In this document: positions 53,403-60,586 of the stretch, piece by piece
How the letters are laid out: every line of letters begins with the position of its first letter
How positions within the stretch are numbered: position 1 is the stretch's first letter
Assembly (NCBI GenBank): GCA_964474295.1
Contig: CAYYRN010000003.1
Span: forward strand, 22,912 to 86,911
Direction: 5' to 3'
Source of the DNA: SIG575 sp964474295
GTDB taxonomy: Bacteria; Bacillota; Clostridia; Oscillospirales; Acutalibacteraceae
DNA: 64,000 nucleotides
Notes under the pieces: generated by a model
Seen by the model: only the letters and a program-made list of their open reading frames with translations
Told to the model about the DNA's origin: nothing
Database searches by the model: none
Program-made: the position numbers and the translations under genes

Positions 53403-53540
53403 CATTTGTATAGGTCTGACTTGCTTTTCGTGAGCAAACAGACTGTATTCATTGCCGAAAGACAACGAAGCTGTCGGTCCTCTGCCATTGTAAATGTGTA
53501 ATGAACGACTGTAAAAAAGCGGAATTGCCGCAAATTATTT
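53403..53540 (+). promoter_or_regulatory. structured rplS leader (possible L19 autoregulatory element)
   Basis: The leader between promoter and ribosome site contains a clear hairpin: GTCTG (53414-53418) pairs with CAGAC (53439-53443), and inside it TTGCT (53421-53425) pairs with AGCAA (53433-53437). A second stem pairs CCGA and GACA with TGTC and TCGG around 53454-53481. Ribosomal-protein genes in Firmicutes are often controlled by leaders that the protein itself binds, and L19 leaders are known; whether this matches that model was not tested. No tRNA-like or T-box signature is seen. Confidence 0.45.
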
Positions 53541-53556
53541 AAGGAGGAAAATTTCA

Positions 53557-53901
53557 ATGGACGCACTCAAATTGATTGCACAGGACAGCATTAAGGCTGA
53601 AAAACCCGCTATCGAAGTGGGCAACACAGTAAGAGTTCACGTTAAAATCCGTGAAGGTGAAAGAGAAAGAATTCAGGTTTTCGAGGGTACTGTTATCGCA
53701 AAACGCGGCAGCGGTGTTTCCGAAACATTTACCGTTCGCCGTATTTCCTACGGCACAGGTGTTGAAAGGGTATTCCCCGTTAACTCACCCAACGTTGCAA
53801 AGGTTGAAACAGTAAGAACAGGTAAAGTTCGCAGAAGCAAGCTCTACTACCTTCGTGACAGAGTCGGTAAGGCTGCAAAGGTTAAAGAGCAAATCGGCTG
53901 A
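53557..53901 (+). CDS. rplS: 50S ribosomal protein L19
   Basis: 114 residues, the family length, at the 30S-50S interface. Signatures: 'GNTVRVHVKIREGERERIQVFEGTVI' region near 23-48 and the C-terminal 'PNVAKVETVRTGKVRRSKLYYLRDRVGKAAKVKE' region, both intact. AAGGAGG lies ten bases before the ATG. It is not in the rpsP-rimM-trmD-rplS operon of many bacteria but has its own promoter and leader, then a terminator; signal peptidase and rbgA genes follow, as in many Clostridia. Confidence 0.97.
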   Translation: MDALKLIAQDSIKAEKPAIEVGNTVRVHVKIREGERERIQVFEGTVIAKRGSGVSETFTVRRISYGTGVERVFPVNSPNVAKVETVRTGKVRRSKLYYLRDRVGKAAKVKEQIG

Positions 53902-53951
53902 TGTCTGTTTTGATATAGGGTTCAGCCCTATAAACTCGATATGGATTTATT

Positions 53952-53993
53952 GGGGCATTGCCTGCACTTTTCTAAAGCAGGCTTGCCCCTTTT
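53952..53993 (+). terminator. intrinsic terminator between rplS and the first signal peptidase gene
   Basis: Stem of 6 + 6 bp with a small bulge (GGGGCA/TGCCCC, GCCTGC/GCAGGC; arms 53952-53965 and 53977-53989), then TTTT and a second T5 run. A 7-bp hairpin TATAGGG/CCCTATA (53914-53920 with 53926-53932) stands just before it. Confidence 0.85.
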
Positions 53994-54030
53994 GCCTTTT
54001 TATTATCTTTTTAAGGAAATAGTTGGTTTT

Positions 54031-54645
54031 ATGAAACGCAGAACTGAAAAAACCGTATATGTTTTTGACTCGCTGGGTCAGCCTGCCGAAATTTACAATT
54101 CGGAAACTGAGGCTTCCGAAAAGAAAAAATCCGCATTTGAATGGGTTTCGTCCGTTATGGCGGCATTCGTTGTTATATTTTTGATTTTTACCTTTGCTTT
54201 CAGAGTGGTTCAGGTAAGCGGAACTTCGATGCTGCAAACGCTGAACGATAAGGATTGGCTGCTTGTAAGCCATACGCAAAACGATATAAAGCAAGGCGAT
54301 ATTGTCGTGGCAACCCCACCGACTTACGAAAACGGGCCTGTTATCAAGCGTGTTATAGGCGTTGAGGGCGATGAAATTTACATAGATTTTTTAAAGGGTA
54401 TTGTATATGTCAACGGTCAGGCACTTGATGAGCCTTATACCAATACTTTAACAAACTTGAGTTATGATGTAACATTCCCCGTGACGGTTCCCAAGGGCTG
54501 TGTTTTTGTAATGGGCGACAACAGAAACGGTTCTCTTGACAGCCGTTCCACGCAAATAGGATTTGTTGATGAGGAATATATCCTCGGCAGAGTGATTTTG
54601 AGAGTTTTCCCGTTTGAAAAGATAGAATATATTAATTTCAGATAA
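54031..54645 (+). CDS. lepB: signal peptidase I (first of two)
   Basis: Cleaves signal peptides on the outer membrane face. 204 residues; a 35-residue acidic cytoplasmic N-terminus, a membrane segment (about 41-60), then catalytic Ser66 in 'SGTSM' and catalytic Lys106 in 'PVIKRVIG', and box E 'VFVMGDNRNGSLDSR' near 166. Both catalytic residues are present. The ATG at 54031 was chosen because the reading frame further upstream lies in the terminator; AAGGA is 13 bases away, a rather long spacing. It is followed 13 bases later by a second signal peptidase gene. Confidence 0.93.
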   Translation: MKRRTEKTVYVFDSLGQPAEIYNSETEASEKKKSAFEWVSSVMAAFVVIFLIFTFAFRVVQVSGTSMLQTLNDKDWLLVSHTQNDIKQGDIVVATPPTYENGPVIKRVIGVEGDEIYIDFLKGIVYVNGQALDEPYTNTLTNLSYDVTFPVTVPKGCVFVMGDNRNGSLDSRSTQIGFVDEEYILGRVILRVFPFEKIEYINFR

Positions 54646-54658
54646 AGGAGGTGCCGTC

Positions 54659-55213
54659 ATGGAAGAAATGAAAGAAACAGCGGAAAAGAAAAAAAGCGGT
54701 TCGGCACTTTTTGATTTCGCTTCGGTTGTTATGACGGGCATTGTCGCTATTGCGATTGTTTTTACTTTCCTGTTCAGAACCGCAACGGTCAGCGGACGTT
54801 CTATGCGTCCGACATTGTATCACGGCGATATGCTTATGGTTACGGCATTTGATAACACTCACGAAGCAGGCGATATCGTGGTTATAACTCAGCCGAATGC
54901 TTTTAACGAGCCGATAATTAAAAGAATTATCGCGGTTGAAGGTCAAACGGTCGATATCGATTTTGAAGAGGGAATTGTGTACATTGACGGCAAAGCGGAA
55001 GATGGAGATTATACCGTTGCCTCCCCGACTTACAACAAAGAGGATTTTGAAGGCCCCGTAACGGTTCCCGAAGGATATGTCTTTGTAATGGGTGATAACA
55101 GAAACGATTCTACCGACAGCCGTTCGGATGCGGTCGGTATGATTGATGTAAGATATATATACGGAACGGTTGTCGGCAGAATTTCTCCCGTCGGCAATTG
55201 GACTGTAATTTGA
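54659..55213 (+). CDS. lepB: signal peptidase I (second of two)
   Basis: 184 residues: membrane segment about 20-40, catalytic Ser48 in 'SGRSM', catalytic Lys88 in 'PIIKRIIAVEG', and box E 'VFVMGDNRNDSTDSRSDAVG' near 143. It is shorter than the first at its N-terminus and clearly a tandem duplicate, though the two have diverged strongly outside the motifs, which suggests different substrate sets or old duplication. AAGGAGGTG precedes the ATG. rbgA begins 10 bases after its stop. Confidence 0.93.
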   Translation: MEEMKETAEKKKSGSALFDFASVVMTGIVAIAIVFTFLFRTATVSGRSMRPTLYHGDMLMVTAFDNTHEAGDIVVITQPNAFNEPIIKRIIAVEGQTVDIDFEEGIVYIDGKAEDGDYTVASPTYNKEDFEGPVTVPEGYVFVMGDNRNDSTDSRSDAVGMIDVRYIYGTVVGRISPVGNWTVI

Positions 55214-55223
55214 GGTTGATAAA

Positions 55224-56096
55224 ATGGCAAGTGATTTTCAAAATCAGGTTGTGCAATGGTTCCCCGGACATATGGCAAAAACACGTCGCCAAATTAAGGA
55301 AAGTCTTCCTTTGGTTGATGCTGTTACCGAAATTGTCGATGCCCGTGTTCCTTTGAGCAGTCGAAATCCGGAAATTTCGGATATCGTTTCGGGAAAGCCG
55401 AGAATTGTTGTGCTTAACAAATGCGATATCGCAGATGAAAACGCAACAAAAAAATGGATTAATTATTTTAAAAATCAAGGTGTTCGGGCTATCGCCGCCG
55501 ACTGTAAAAGCGGAAAAGGACTTAATCTTTACAGACCTTTGATTAAAGAAGTTCTTGCGGAAAAAATTAAATCGTATGAAGAAAAAAGTATGCAGGGAAG
55601 AGCCTTGCGTGTTATGATAGTCGGCATACCGAACACGGGCAAAAGCTCGTTTATAAACAGAATGGCGGGCAAAAAGCGTGCCGAGGTTGCGGACAGGCCC
55701 GGTGTTACAAGGCATAATCAGTGGTTTGTGATAGGCGAGGGAATTGAGCTTCTCGATACACCCGGTGTTTTGTGGCCGAAATTTGAAGACCCCGCCGTGG
55801 GCGATAAGCTTGCGTTTATAGGATCGGTCAAGGATGATATTCTCGATTGCGAAAGCCTGGCGGTAAGATTTCTTGAGGTTATGAAAAGGGATTATCCCGA
55901 AAGGCTGACCGAACGTTACAAAATAACGGATTTTGACAACAGCGAGCCTTACGAGATACTCGAAATGATAGGCAGAAAAAGAGGTATGCTCATATCGGGC
56001 GGAGAAATTAATACGGAGCGAGCGGCGATAACCTTGCTTGACGAATACCGTGCGGGCAAGCTCGGTAAGATTACGCTTGATTCGATACCTGAATAA
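55224..56096 (+). CDS. rbgA: ribosome biogenesis GTPase RbgA (YlqF)
   Basis: Circularly permuted GTPase needed for late maturation of the 50S subunit. 290 residues; 'WFPGHMAKTRRQI' near 12, G4 'LNKCD' near 67 preceding G1 'GIPNTGKSSFIN' near 134, and G3 'DTPGVLWP' near 178, the diagnostic permuted order G4-G5-G1-G2-G3. A C-terminal helical domain follows (about 200-285). An AGGTTGAT site precedes the ATG. The neighbourhood rplS, lepB, rbgA, rnhB is typical of Firmicutes. Confidence 0.96.
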   Translation: MASDFQNQVVQWFPGHMAKTRRQIKESLPLVDAVTEIVDARVPLSSRNPEISDIVSGKPRIVVLNKCDIADENATKKWINYFKNQGVRAIAADCKSGKGLNLYRPLIKEVLAEKIKSYEEKSMQGRALRVMIVGIPNTGKSSFINRMAGKKRAEVADRPGVTRHNQWFVIGEGIELLDTPGVLWPKFEDPAVGDKLAFIGSVKDDILDCESLAVRFLEVMKRDYPERLTERYKITDFDNSEPYEILEMIGRKRGMLISGGEINTERAAITLLDEYRAGKLGKITLDSIPE

Positions 56097-56101
56097 ATTG
56101 C

Positions 56102-56139
56102 GGGGCTGTAAAAAACGAAAGCTTTTTACATCCCCTATT
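56102..56139 (+). terminator. probable intrinsic terminator after rbgA
   Basis: Imperfect stem between 56102-56116 and 56121-56135 (two mismatches), GAAA loop, then TATTTTC. It shares the GGGCTGTAAAAA core with the hairpins at 22701 and 33231 but is decayed, so termination may be partial. Confidence 0.6.
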
Positions 56140-56161
56140 TTCGTAAAGAGAGGAAAAAAGT

Positions 56162-56764
56162 ATGGATTATACCTTTGAAAATCAAGCATATGAGCAGGGC
56201 TTTGAAAGTGTTTGCGGCGTTGACGAGGCAGGCAGAGGGCCTCTCGCCGGCCCTGTTTGTGCGGCGGCGGTAATTATGCCCAAGGGACTTATTATAGAAG
56301 GACTTGACGACAGCAAAAAGCTTACGGAAAAAAAGCGTGATAAGCTTTACGACATCATATGCGGTGAAGCTGTTTCCTATTCGATAGCTTTCGCAAGCGT
56401 GGAGGAAATAGAAAGTATGAACATACTTCAAGCAACTTTTCTTGCAATGAAAAGGGCGGTTGAGGGTTTAAATGTCAAAGCCGATATAGCACTTGTTGAC
56501 GGCAATCAAAAGCCGCCGCTGGAAATTCAGGCAAGAACGCTTGTAAAGGGCGATGCGAAATCTCCGTCGATTGCAGCCGCATCGATTCTCGCAAAGGTAA
56601 CGAGGGACAGGTTTATGCTTGAAGTGGCTGAAAGGTACCCCGAATACTGCTTTGAAAAGCACAAAGGCTACGGAACAAAGCTTCACTATGAAAAAATAGC
56701 GGAATACGGTATTTCGCCTGTACACAGAAGAAGCTTTTTGAAAAAAATAACGGGTGAAAAGTGA
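56162..56764 (+). CDS. rnhB: ribonuclease HII
   Basis: Removes RNA from RNA-DNA hybrids and misincorporated ribonucleotides. 200 residues with 'GVDEAGRGPLAGPV' (Asp21, Glu22 as metal ligands) at 19-32, 'DDSKKLTEKKR' near 50, 'LVDGNQKPP' (Asp) near 113 and 'SIAAASILAKVTRDRFM' near 137. All catalytic acids are present. AGAGAGG precedes the ATG. Its stop overlaps the yraN start by one base (TGATG). Confidence 0.96.
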   Translation: MDYTFENQAYEQGFESVCGVDEAGRGPLAGPVCAAAVIMPKGLIIEGLDDSKKLTEKKRDKLYDIICGEAVSYSIAFASVEEIESMNILQATFLAMKRAVEGLNVKADIALVDGNQKPPLEIQARTLVKGDAKSPSIAAASILAKVTRDRFMLEVAERYPEYCFEKHKGYGTKLHYEKIAEYGISPVHRRSFLKKITGEK

Positions 56765-57120
56765 TGAATTTAGGTCGCTTCGGATTTCAGGCAGAGGAAA
56801 AAGTATCAAGGTTTTTAAGAAAAAGCGGGTATAAAATAATAAAAAGAAATTTTCAAACACGTTTCGGTGAAATTGATATTATTGCCGAGAACGGCGAATA
56901 TATTGTCTTTGTTGAGGTCAAAGCAAGGGGCGAAAACAGCATTGCCGAGCCGAAAGAATTTGTGGATTTGAGAAAACAAAGAAAAATTATAAGAACGGCG
57001 GAAATTTATCTTTCGGAAAACTTTACCGAAAAACAGCCTCGGTTTGATGTTGCGGAAGTAAAAAAAGAAAACGGCAAAACGGTTATAAACCATATAGTAA
57101 ATGCGTTTGAGGTGGAATAA
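56764..57120 (+). CDS. yraN: YraN/UPF0102 family nuclease-fold protein
   Basis: 118 residues of the small endonuclease-fold family. Conserved pattern: 'GFQAEEKVSRFLRKSGYKI' near 6-24, 'RNFQTRFGEIDIIAENG' near 28-44 (Glu and Asp of the PD-(D/E)xK-like site), 'VFVEVKARG' near 49. No catalytic activity is proven for the family; it is often linked to rnhB, as here, and may act in DNA repair. The start is the ATG at 56764, which shares a base with the rnhB stop; a GTG one codon earlier is also in frame. Confidence 0.9.
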   Translation: MNLGRFGFQAEEKVSRFLRKSGYKIIKRNFQTRFGEIDIIAENGEYIVFVEVKARGENSIAEPKEFVDLRKQRKIIRTAEIYLSENFTEKQPRFDVAEVKKENGKTVINHIVNAFEVE

Positions 57121-57975
57121 ATGAAATTTTTTGATTTGCATTGCGATACAATTACCGAATGTTATCTCAAAAATAAAAAATTAGAAAGCAACGACCTTGA
57201 TATTTCTCTTGAAAAGGCTAAATATATTGATGAATGGCATCAGGTCTTTGCAATTTGGATGCCCGATGAAAAAAGAGGAAAACAGGCGGAAGAATATTAC
57301 AACAATGTGCTTTCAAAATTCAAAGAAGAATGTGCGTGTTGCGAAAATGCGATTCTTGCCGTTGAGGGTGCGTCCGCTTTGGCGGGCAAAATCGAAAATG
57401 TCGAAAAGCTTTACCGTGACGGCGTTAAAATAATAACACTTACCTGGAACTGCGAAAACGAGCTTGCAAGCGGATGCTTTTCCGAAAAAGACTGCGGCTT
57501 GACTGATTTCGGCAAGCAAGCGGTAGGGGAAATGATTAAATTCGGCATTGTTCCCGATGTTTCGCATTTGAGTGAAAAATCGTTTTACGATTTGTGCGAA
57601 TGTACTGATGCTTCCTTTATCGCAAGCCACTCCGATTGCAGCGAAATTAATAATCATCCGAGAAATTTGAAAGACGAACAAATAAAAATCATCATTCAGC
57701 GAAGCGGTCTGATAGGATTGAATTTTTATAACAAGTTTTTGGGTTCGGGTGATGCCGCCGAAAGCGTGCTTCGCCACGCCGAGCATATTTTGAACCTCGG
57801 AGGGGAAGATGTTCTTGCAATCGGCAGTGATTTTGACGGATGCGATATAGATGACGAGCTTAAAGGAATAGATAAAATGGGTGGGCTTTACGAAAAATTC
57901 AAAATACATTTTTCAAAGTCGATTGCAGACAAAATCTTTTATGAAAACGCTCACAGATATTTACTAAGCAAATAA
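57121..57975 (+). CDS. membrane-dipeptidase-like protein (peptidase family M19)
   Basis: 284 residues of the renal dipeptidase family, which uses two zinc ions to split dipeptides, often D-amino-acid ones. 'FDLHCDT' (His7, Asp9), Glu in 'AVEGAS' near 79, 'DVSHLS' near 146, 'ASHSDCS' near 166 and 'IGSDFDGCD' near 237 form the metal and substrate site. It is shorter than the usual 310-400 residues, having lost part of the N-terminal region; no signal peptide, so cytoplasmic. It starts directly after the yraN stop and belongs to the rnhB-yraN unit. Confidence 0.9.
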   Translation: MKFFDLHCDTITECYLKNKKLESNDLDISLEKAKYIDEWHQVFAIWMPDEKRGKQAEEYYNNVLSKFKEECACCENAILAVEGASALAGKIENVEKLYRDGVKIITLTWNCENELASGCFSEKDCGLTDFGKQAVGEMIKFGIVPDVSHLSEKSFYDLCECTDASFIASHSDCSEINNHPRNLKDEQIKIIIQRSGLIGLNFYNKFLGSGDAAESVLRHAEHILNLGGEDVLAIGSDFDGCDIDDELKGIDKMGGLYEKFKIHFSKSIADKIFYENAHRYLLSK

Positions 57976-57988
57976 AATATGGTATAAT
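57960..57988 (+). promoter_or_regulatory. promoter for thrC overlapping the end of the dipeptidase gene
   Basis: -35 TTTACT (57960-57965), 17-base spacer, perfect -10 TATAAT (57983-57988), 32 bases before the thrC ATG. The weak -35 suggests an activator or modest activity; the -35 lies inside the dipeptidase gene. Confidence 0.55.
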
Positions 57989-58020
57989 CAAATGAATATA
58001 TCCAAAAAGAGGGATGTTTT

Positions 58021-59514
58021 ATGAAGTATACAAGTACAAGAAACAATTCGGTGTCCGTTGATTCCGCAAAAGCGATTTCACAGGGAATTTCGGAAGACGG
58101 AGGACTTTTTGTTCCCGTTTCGTTCCCGCAAATTTCACTCGATGACATCAAAAGAATGTCCGAAAAGGATTATATCGGCAGAGCAAAGGAAATTTTGACG
58201 TTGTTTCTTACCGATTTTACCGAAGAAGAAATCGACAAGTGCGTAAACGGCGCATACAAGCCCGGAAAATTCGACAGCGAAAAGGTAGCTCCCGTAGTTC
58301 CCTTTACCGATGTGTCGTACATTTTGGAATTGTTCCGAGGCCCGACCTGTGCTTTTAAGGATATGGCACTTCAGCTTTTACCGCACCTGCTTACCGTTTC
58401 CGCAAAGAAAACGGCTGAGGGCAAAGAAATAGTAATTCTTGTTGCAACCTCCGGCGATACGGGAAAAGCGGCACTTGAGGGATTTAAAGATGTCGAAAAC
58501 ACGAAAATTCTCGTTTTTTATCCGTCCGACGGTGTAAGTCCCATGCAGAAATTGCAAATGACAACACAGGAGGGTGAAAACGTAAGCGTTTGTGCGATTA
58601 AAGGTAATTTTGACGATGCTCAAAGCGGCGTTAAAAGAATTTTCACCGACAAAGAAATACGCAAAAAACTTGAAGAAAACAATATGCAGTTTTCTTCGGC
58701 AAATTCCATTAACTGGGGCAGACTTGTTCCGCAGGTGGTTTATTACATATCCGCTTACTGCGACCTTATTGCCGAGGGCAGAATCGTTGCGGGCGAGAGG
58801 ATAAACATAGTTGTTCCCACGGGTAATTTCGGCAATATCCTTGCGGCTTATTACGCAAAACAAATGGGACTTCCCGTTAATAAATTTATTTGCGCATCAA
58901 ATGCCAACAACGTTCTTACCGATTTTATAAAAACGGGCGAGTACAACAAAAACCGTGAATTTTTCACAACAACGTCGCCGTCAATGGATATTCTTATTTC
59001 GTCAAATCTCGAAAGACTTCTTTATCACCTTACGGGTTGCGACGATAAGGCGGTTTCCGAAATGATGAATAAGCTTTCTTCAGAGGGCAGGTATACGGTA
59101 AGCGAGGAAGTATTTAAAAAGCTTTCGGAAGATTTCGACGCAGGTTTTTGTAATGATGACGAGGTAAGCCGAACAATCGCAAAGAGCTTTAAAGAAAAAA
59201 ATTATCTTCCCGATACGCACACGTCCGTTGCAATAAAGGTTTATGAAGATTATGTAGAAAGAACGGGGGACGATACCGTTACGGTTATCGCTTCAACCGC
59301 AAATCCTTATAAATTCTCGGCAGCGGTTCTCGGTGCAATAGAGGATGGCTGTGAGTGCGGTGACGAATTTGAAACCGTCAGTGAACTTGCTCGGGTTTCG
59401 GGTGTAAAATGTCCGCCGCAGCTTGCAAACCTTAAAGGCAGAAAACCGAGATTTACGGAAATTTGTGCGAAACCCGAGATGACTGAGGTCGTCTTTAAAA
59501 TGTTAGGAATTTAA
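58021..59514 (+). CDS. thrC: threonine synthase
   Basis: PLP enzyme that turns O-phosphohomoserine into threonine. 497 residues, the longer fold-type II class found in yeast and many Clostridia. PLP-binding Lys113 lies in 'PTCAFKDMALQ', 'VATSGDTGKAALEG' near 141 forms the phosphate site, and 'TGNFGNILAAYYAK' near 272 follows. The N-terminus 'MKYTSTRNNSVSVDSAKAI' is typical. GAGGGATG precedes the ATG. It stands alone; no hom or thrB gene is in the window. It ends three bases before the convergent DUF1540 gene. Confidence 0.96.
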   Translation: MKYTSTRNNSVSVDSAKAISQGISEDGGLFVPVSFPQISLDDIKRMSEKDYIGRAKEILTLFLTDFTEEEIDKCVNGAYKPGKFDSEKVAPVVPFTDVSYILELFRGPTCAFKDMALQLLPHLLTVSAKKTAEGKEIVILVATSGDTGKAALEGFKDVENTKILVFYPSDGVSPMQKLQMTTQEGENVSVCAIKGNFDDAQSGVKRIFTDKEIRKKLEENNMQFSSANSINWGRLVPQVVYYISAYCDLIAEGRIVAGERINIVVPTGNFGNILAAYYAKQMGLPVNKFICASNANNVLTDFIKTGEYNKNREFFTTTSPSMDILISSNLERLLYHLTGCDDKAVSEMMNKLSSEGRYTVSEEVFKKLSEDFDAGFCNDDEVSRTIAKSFKEKNYLPDTHTSVAIKVYEDYVERTGDDTVTVIASTANPYKFSAAVLGAIEDGCECGDEFETVSELARVSGVKCPPQLANLKGRKPRFTEICAKPEMTEVVFKMLGI

Positions 59515-59517
59515 TCG

Positions 59518-59697
59518 TCAGATGTTGCAACTGTCACAGCTTGAGCAGGCTTTAAAAGTTGAGCAGCAAGTTTCACTCGATTTTGAAGCTGTACTTGTGC
59601 CGACTTCGATATGACCTGCACTGCATTTGCAGCCGTTTTCGTTGTAAACACAATTTTTTGCGTTACATGAAATTTCTTTGATAGTATCTTTTTCCAT
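59518..59697 (-). CDS. cysteine-rich mini-protein, DUF1540
   Basis: 59 residues with nine cysteines. The DUF1540 motif is present: 'ISCNAKNCVYNENGCKCSA' (Cys11, 16, 23, 25), 'I-V' and 'CCSTF' (44-45), then an extra 'CSSCDSC' tail (51-57) not needed by the motif. Such proteins probably bind zinc or another metal; function unknown. The start is the ATG at 59697, chosen for CGGAGGCG about nine bases upstream; an in-frame ATG 13 codons earlier has none. It converges on thrC, with only three bases between stops and no terminator seen, so the transcripts may overlap. Confidence 0.85.
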   Translation of the reverse strand: MEKDTIKEISCNAKNCVYNENGCKCSAGHIEVGTSTASKSSETCCSTFKACSSCDSCNI

Positions 59698-59788
59698 TTT
59701 TATTTTCGCCTCCGTTATAAATTTGCTTTTTTTCAAAGCAATGTTATTGTAAGCGTTTTTAAGTGTTTTATTCAGGAAGGAAATATTT

Positions 59789-60475
59789 ATGTCATTGTTC
59801 GCAATAGGTGATACTCATTTGTCTTTCGGTTCGGATAAGCCGATGGATATTTTCAAGGGCTGGCAGAATTTTGAAGAAAGACTTGAAAAAAATTGGAACA
59901 GTGTTGTGGAAAAGGATGATACCGTAGTTATTGCCGGTGACATTTCGTGGGCAATGAATATTGAAGAAGCAAAAGAAGATTTTAAATTTCTTGACAATTT
60001 GAACGGAAAAAAGCTGATAATGAAAGGCAACCACGATTATTGGTGGAGTACAAAGAAAAAAGCCGATAATTTTTTTGAACAGAACGGTTTTTCAAGTTTG
60101 AATATCCTTTTTAACAACGCTTACCGAATAGGTGACGTTTCCGTGTGCGGAACGAGAGGCTGGTTCTATGACGGCGAAAAGGATAAAAAGGTGCTTTTGC
60201 GTGAAGCGGGAAGGTTAAGAATGTCTATTGCCGAGGCAAAAAAACTCGGCGGTGAACCGGTTGTTTTTCTGCATTACCCTCCCTTGAACAGGGAAGCCGT
60301 GTGTGAAGAAATTTTCAGCGTGCTGAAAGAAGAAGAAATAAAGCGGTGCTATTATGCGCATCTTCACGGCTCTTCGCAAAATTTTGCCTTTACGGGTGAA
60401 CGTGACGGCATAAAATTCTCTTTAATTTCGGGCGATTTCCTCAACTTTTGCCCAAAACTGGTGGAAAAATGCTGA
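59789..60475 (+). CDS. calcineurin-like metallophosphoesterase
   Basis: 228 residues. The dimetal site reads 'AIGDTHLS' at 5-12, 'VIAGDISWAMN' near 47, 'MKGNHDYWWS' near 78, 'FLHYPP' near 165 and 'AHLHGSS' near 190, which covers motifs I-V of the family. Substrate unknown: family members cut phosphomonoesters, diesters or cyclic nucleotides. It resembles the stand-alone cytoplasmic YkuE/YmdB-unrelated type. AGGAAGG precedes the ATG. Divergent from the DUF1540 gene and followed by tig's promoter. Confidence 0.9.
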   Translation: MSLFAIGDTHLSFGSDKPMDIFKGWQNFEERLEKNWNSVVEKDDTVVIAGDISWAMNIEEAKEDFKFLDNLNGKKLIMKGNHDYWWSTKKKADNFFEQNGFSSLNILFNNAYRIGDVSVCGTRGWFYDGEKDKKVLLREAGRLRMSIAEAKKLGGEPVVFLHYPPLNREAVCEEIFSVLKEEEIKRCYYAHLHGSSQNFAFTGERDGIKFSLISGDFLNFCPKLVEKC

Positions 60476-60511
60476 GATTTTGCAACGATTTGACGATATG
60501 TTAACAAAAGG

Positions 60512-60540
60512 TTGAAATTCAGGAAAATATTTGATAAAAT
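60512..60540 (+). promoter_or_regulatory. sigma-A-type promoter for tig-clpP-clpX
   Basis: -35 TTGAAA (60512-60517), 17-base spacer, -10 TAAAAT (60535-60540), 46 bases before the tig ATG. No CIRCE or CtsR site was recognised in this region. Confidence 0.65.
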
Positions 60541-60586
60541 AATTCAGTTAATATTTACTTTGTAAAAAGGATATGGAGGACTTAAA

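Noticed and set aside
53941..54030. Longer start for the first signal peptidase gene
   Set aside because: The first 30 codons are encoded by the rplS terminator hairpin and its T-run.
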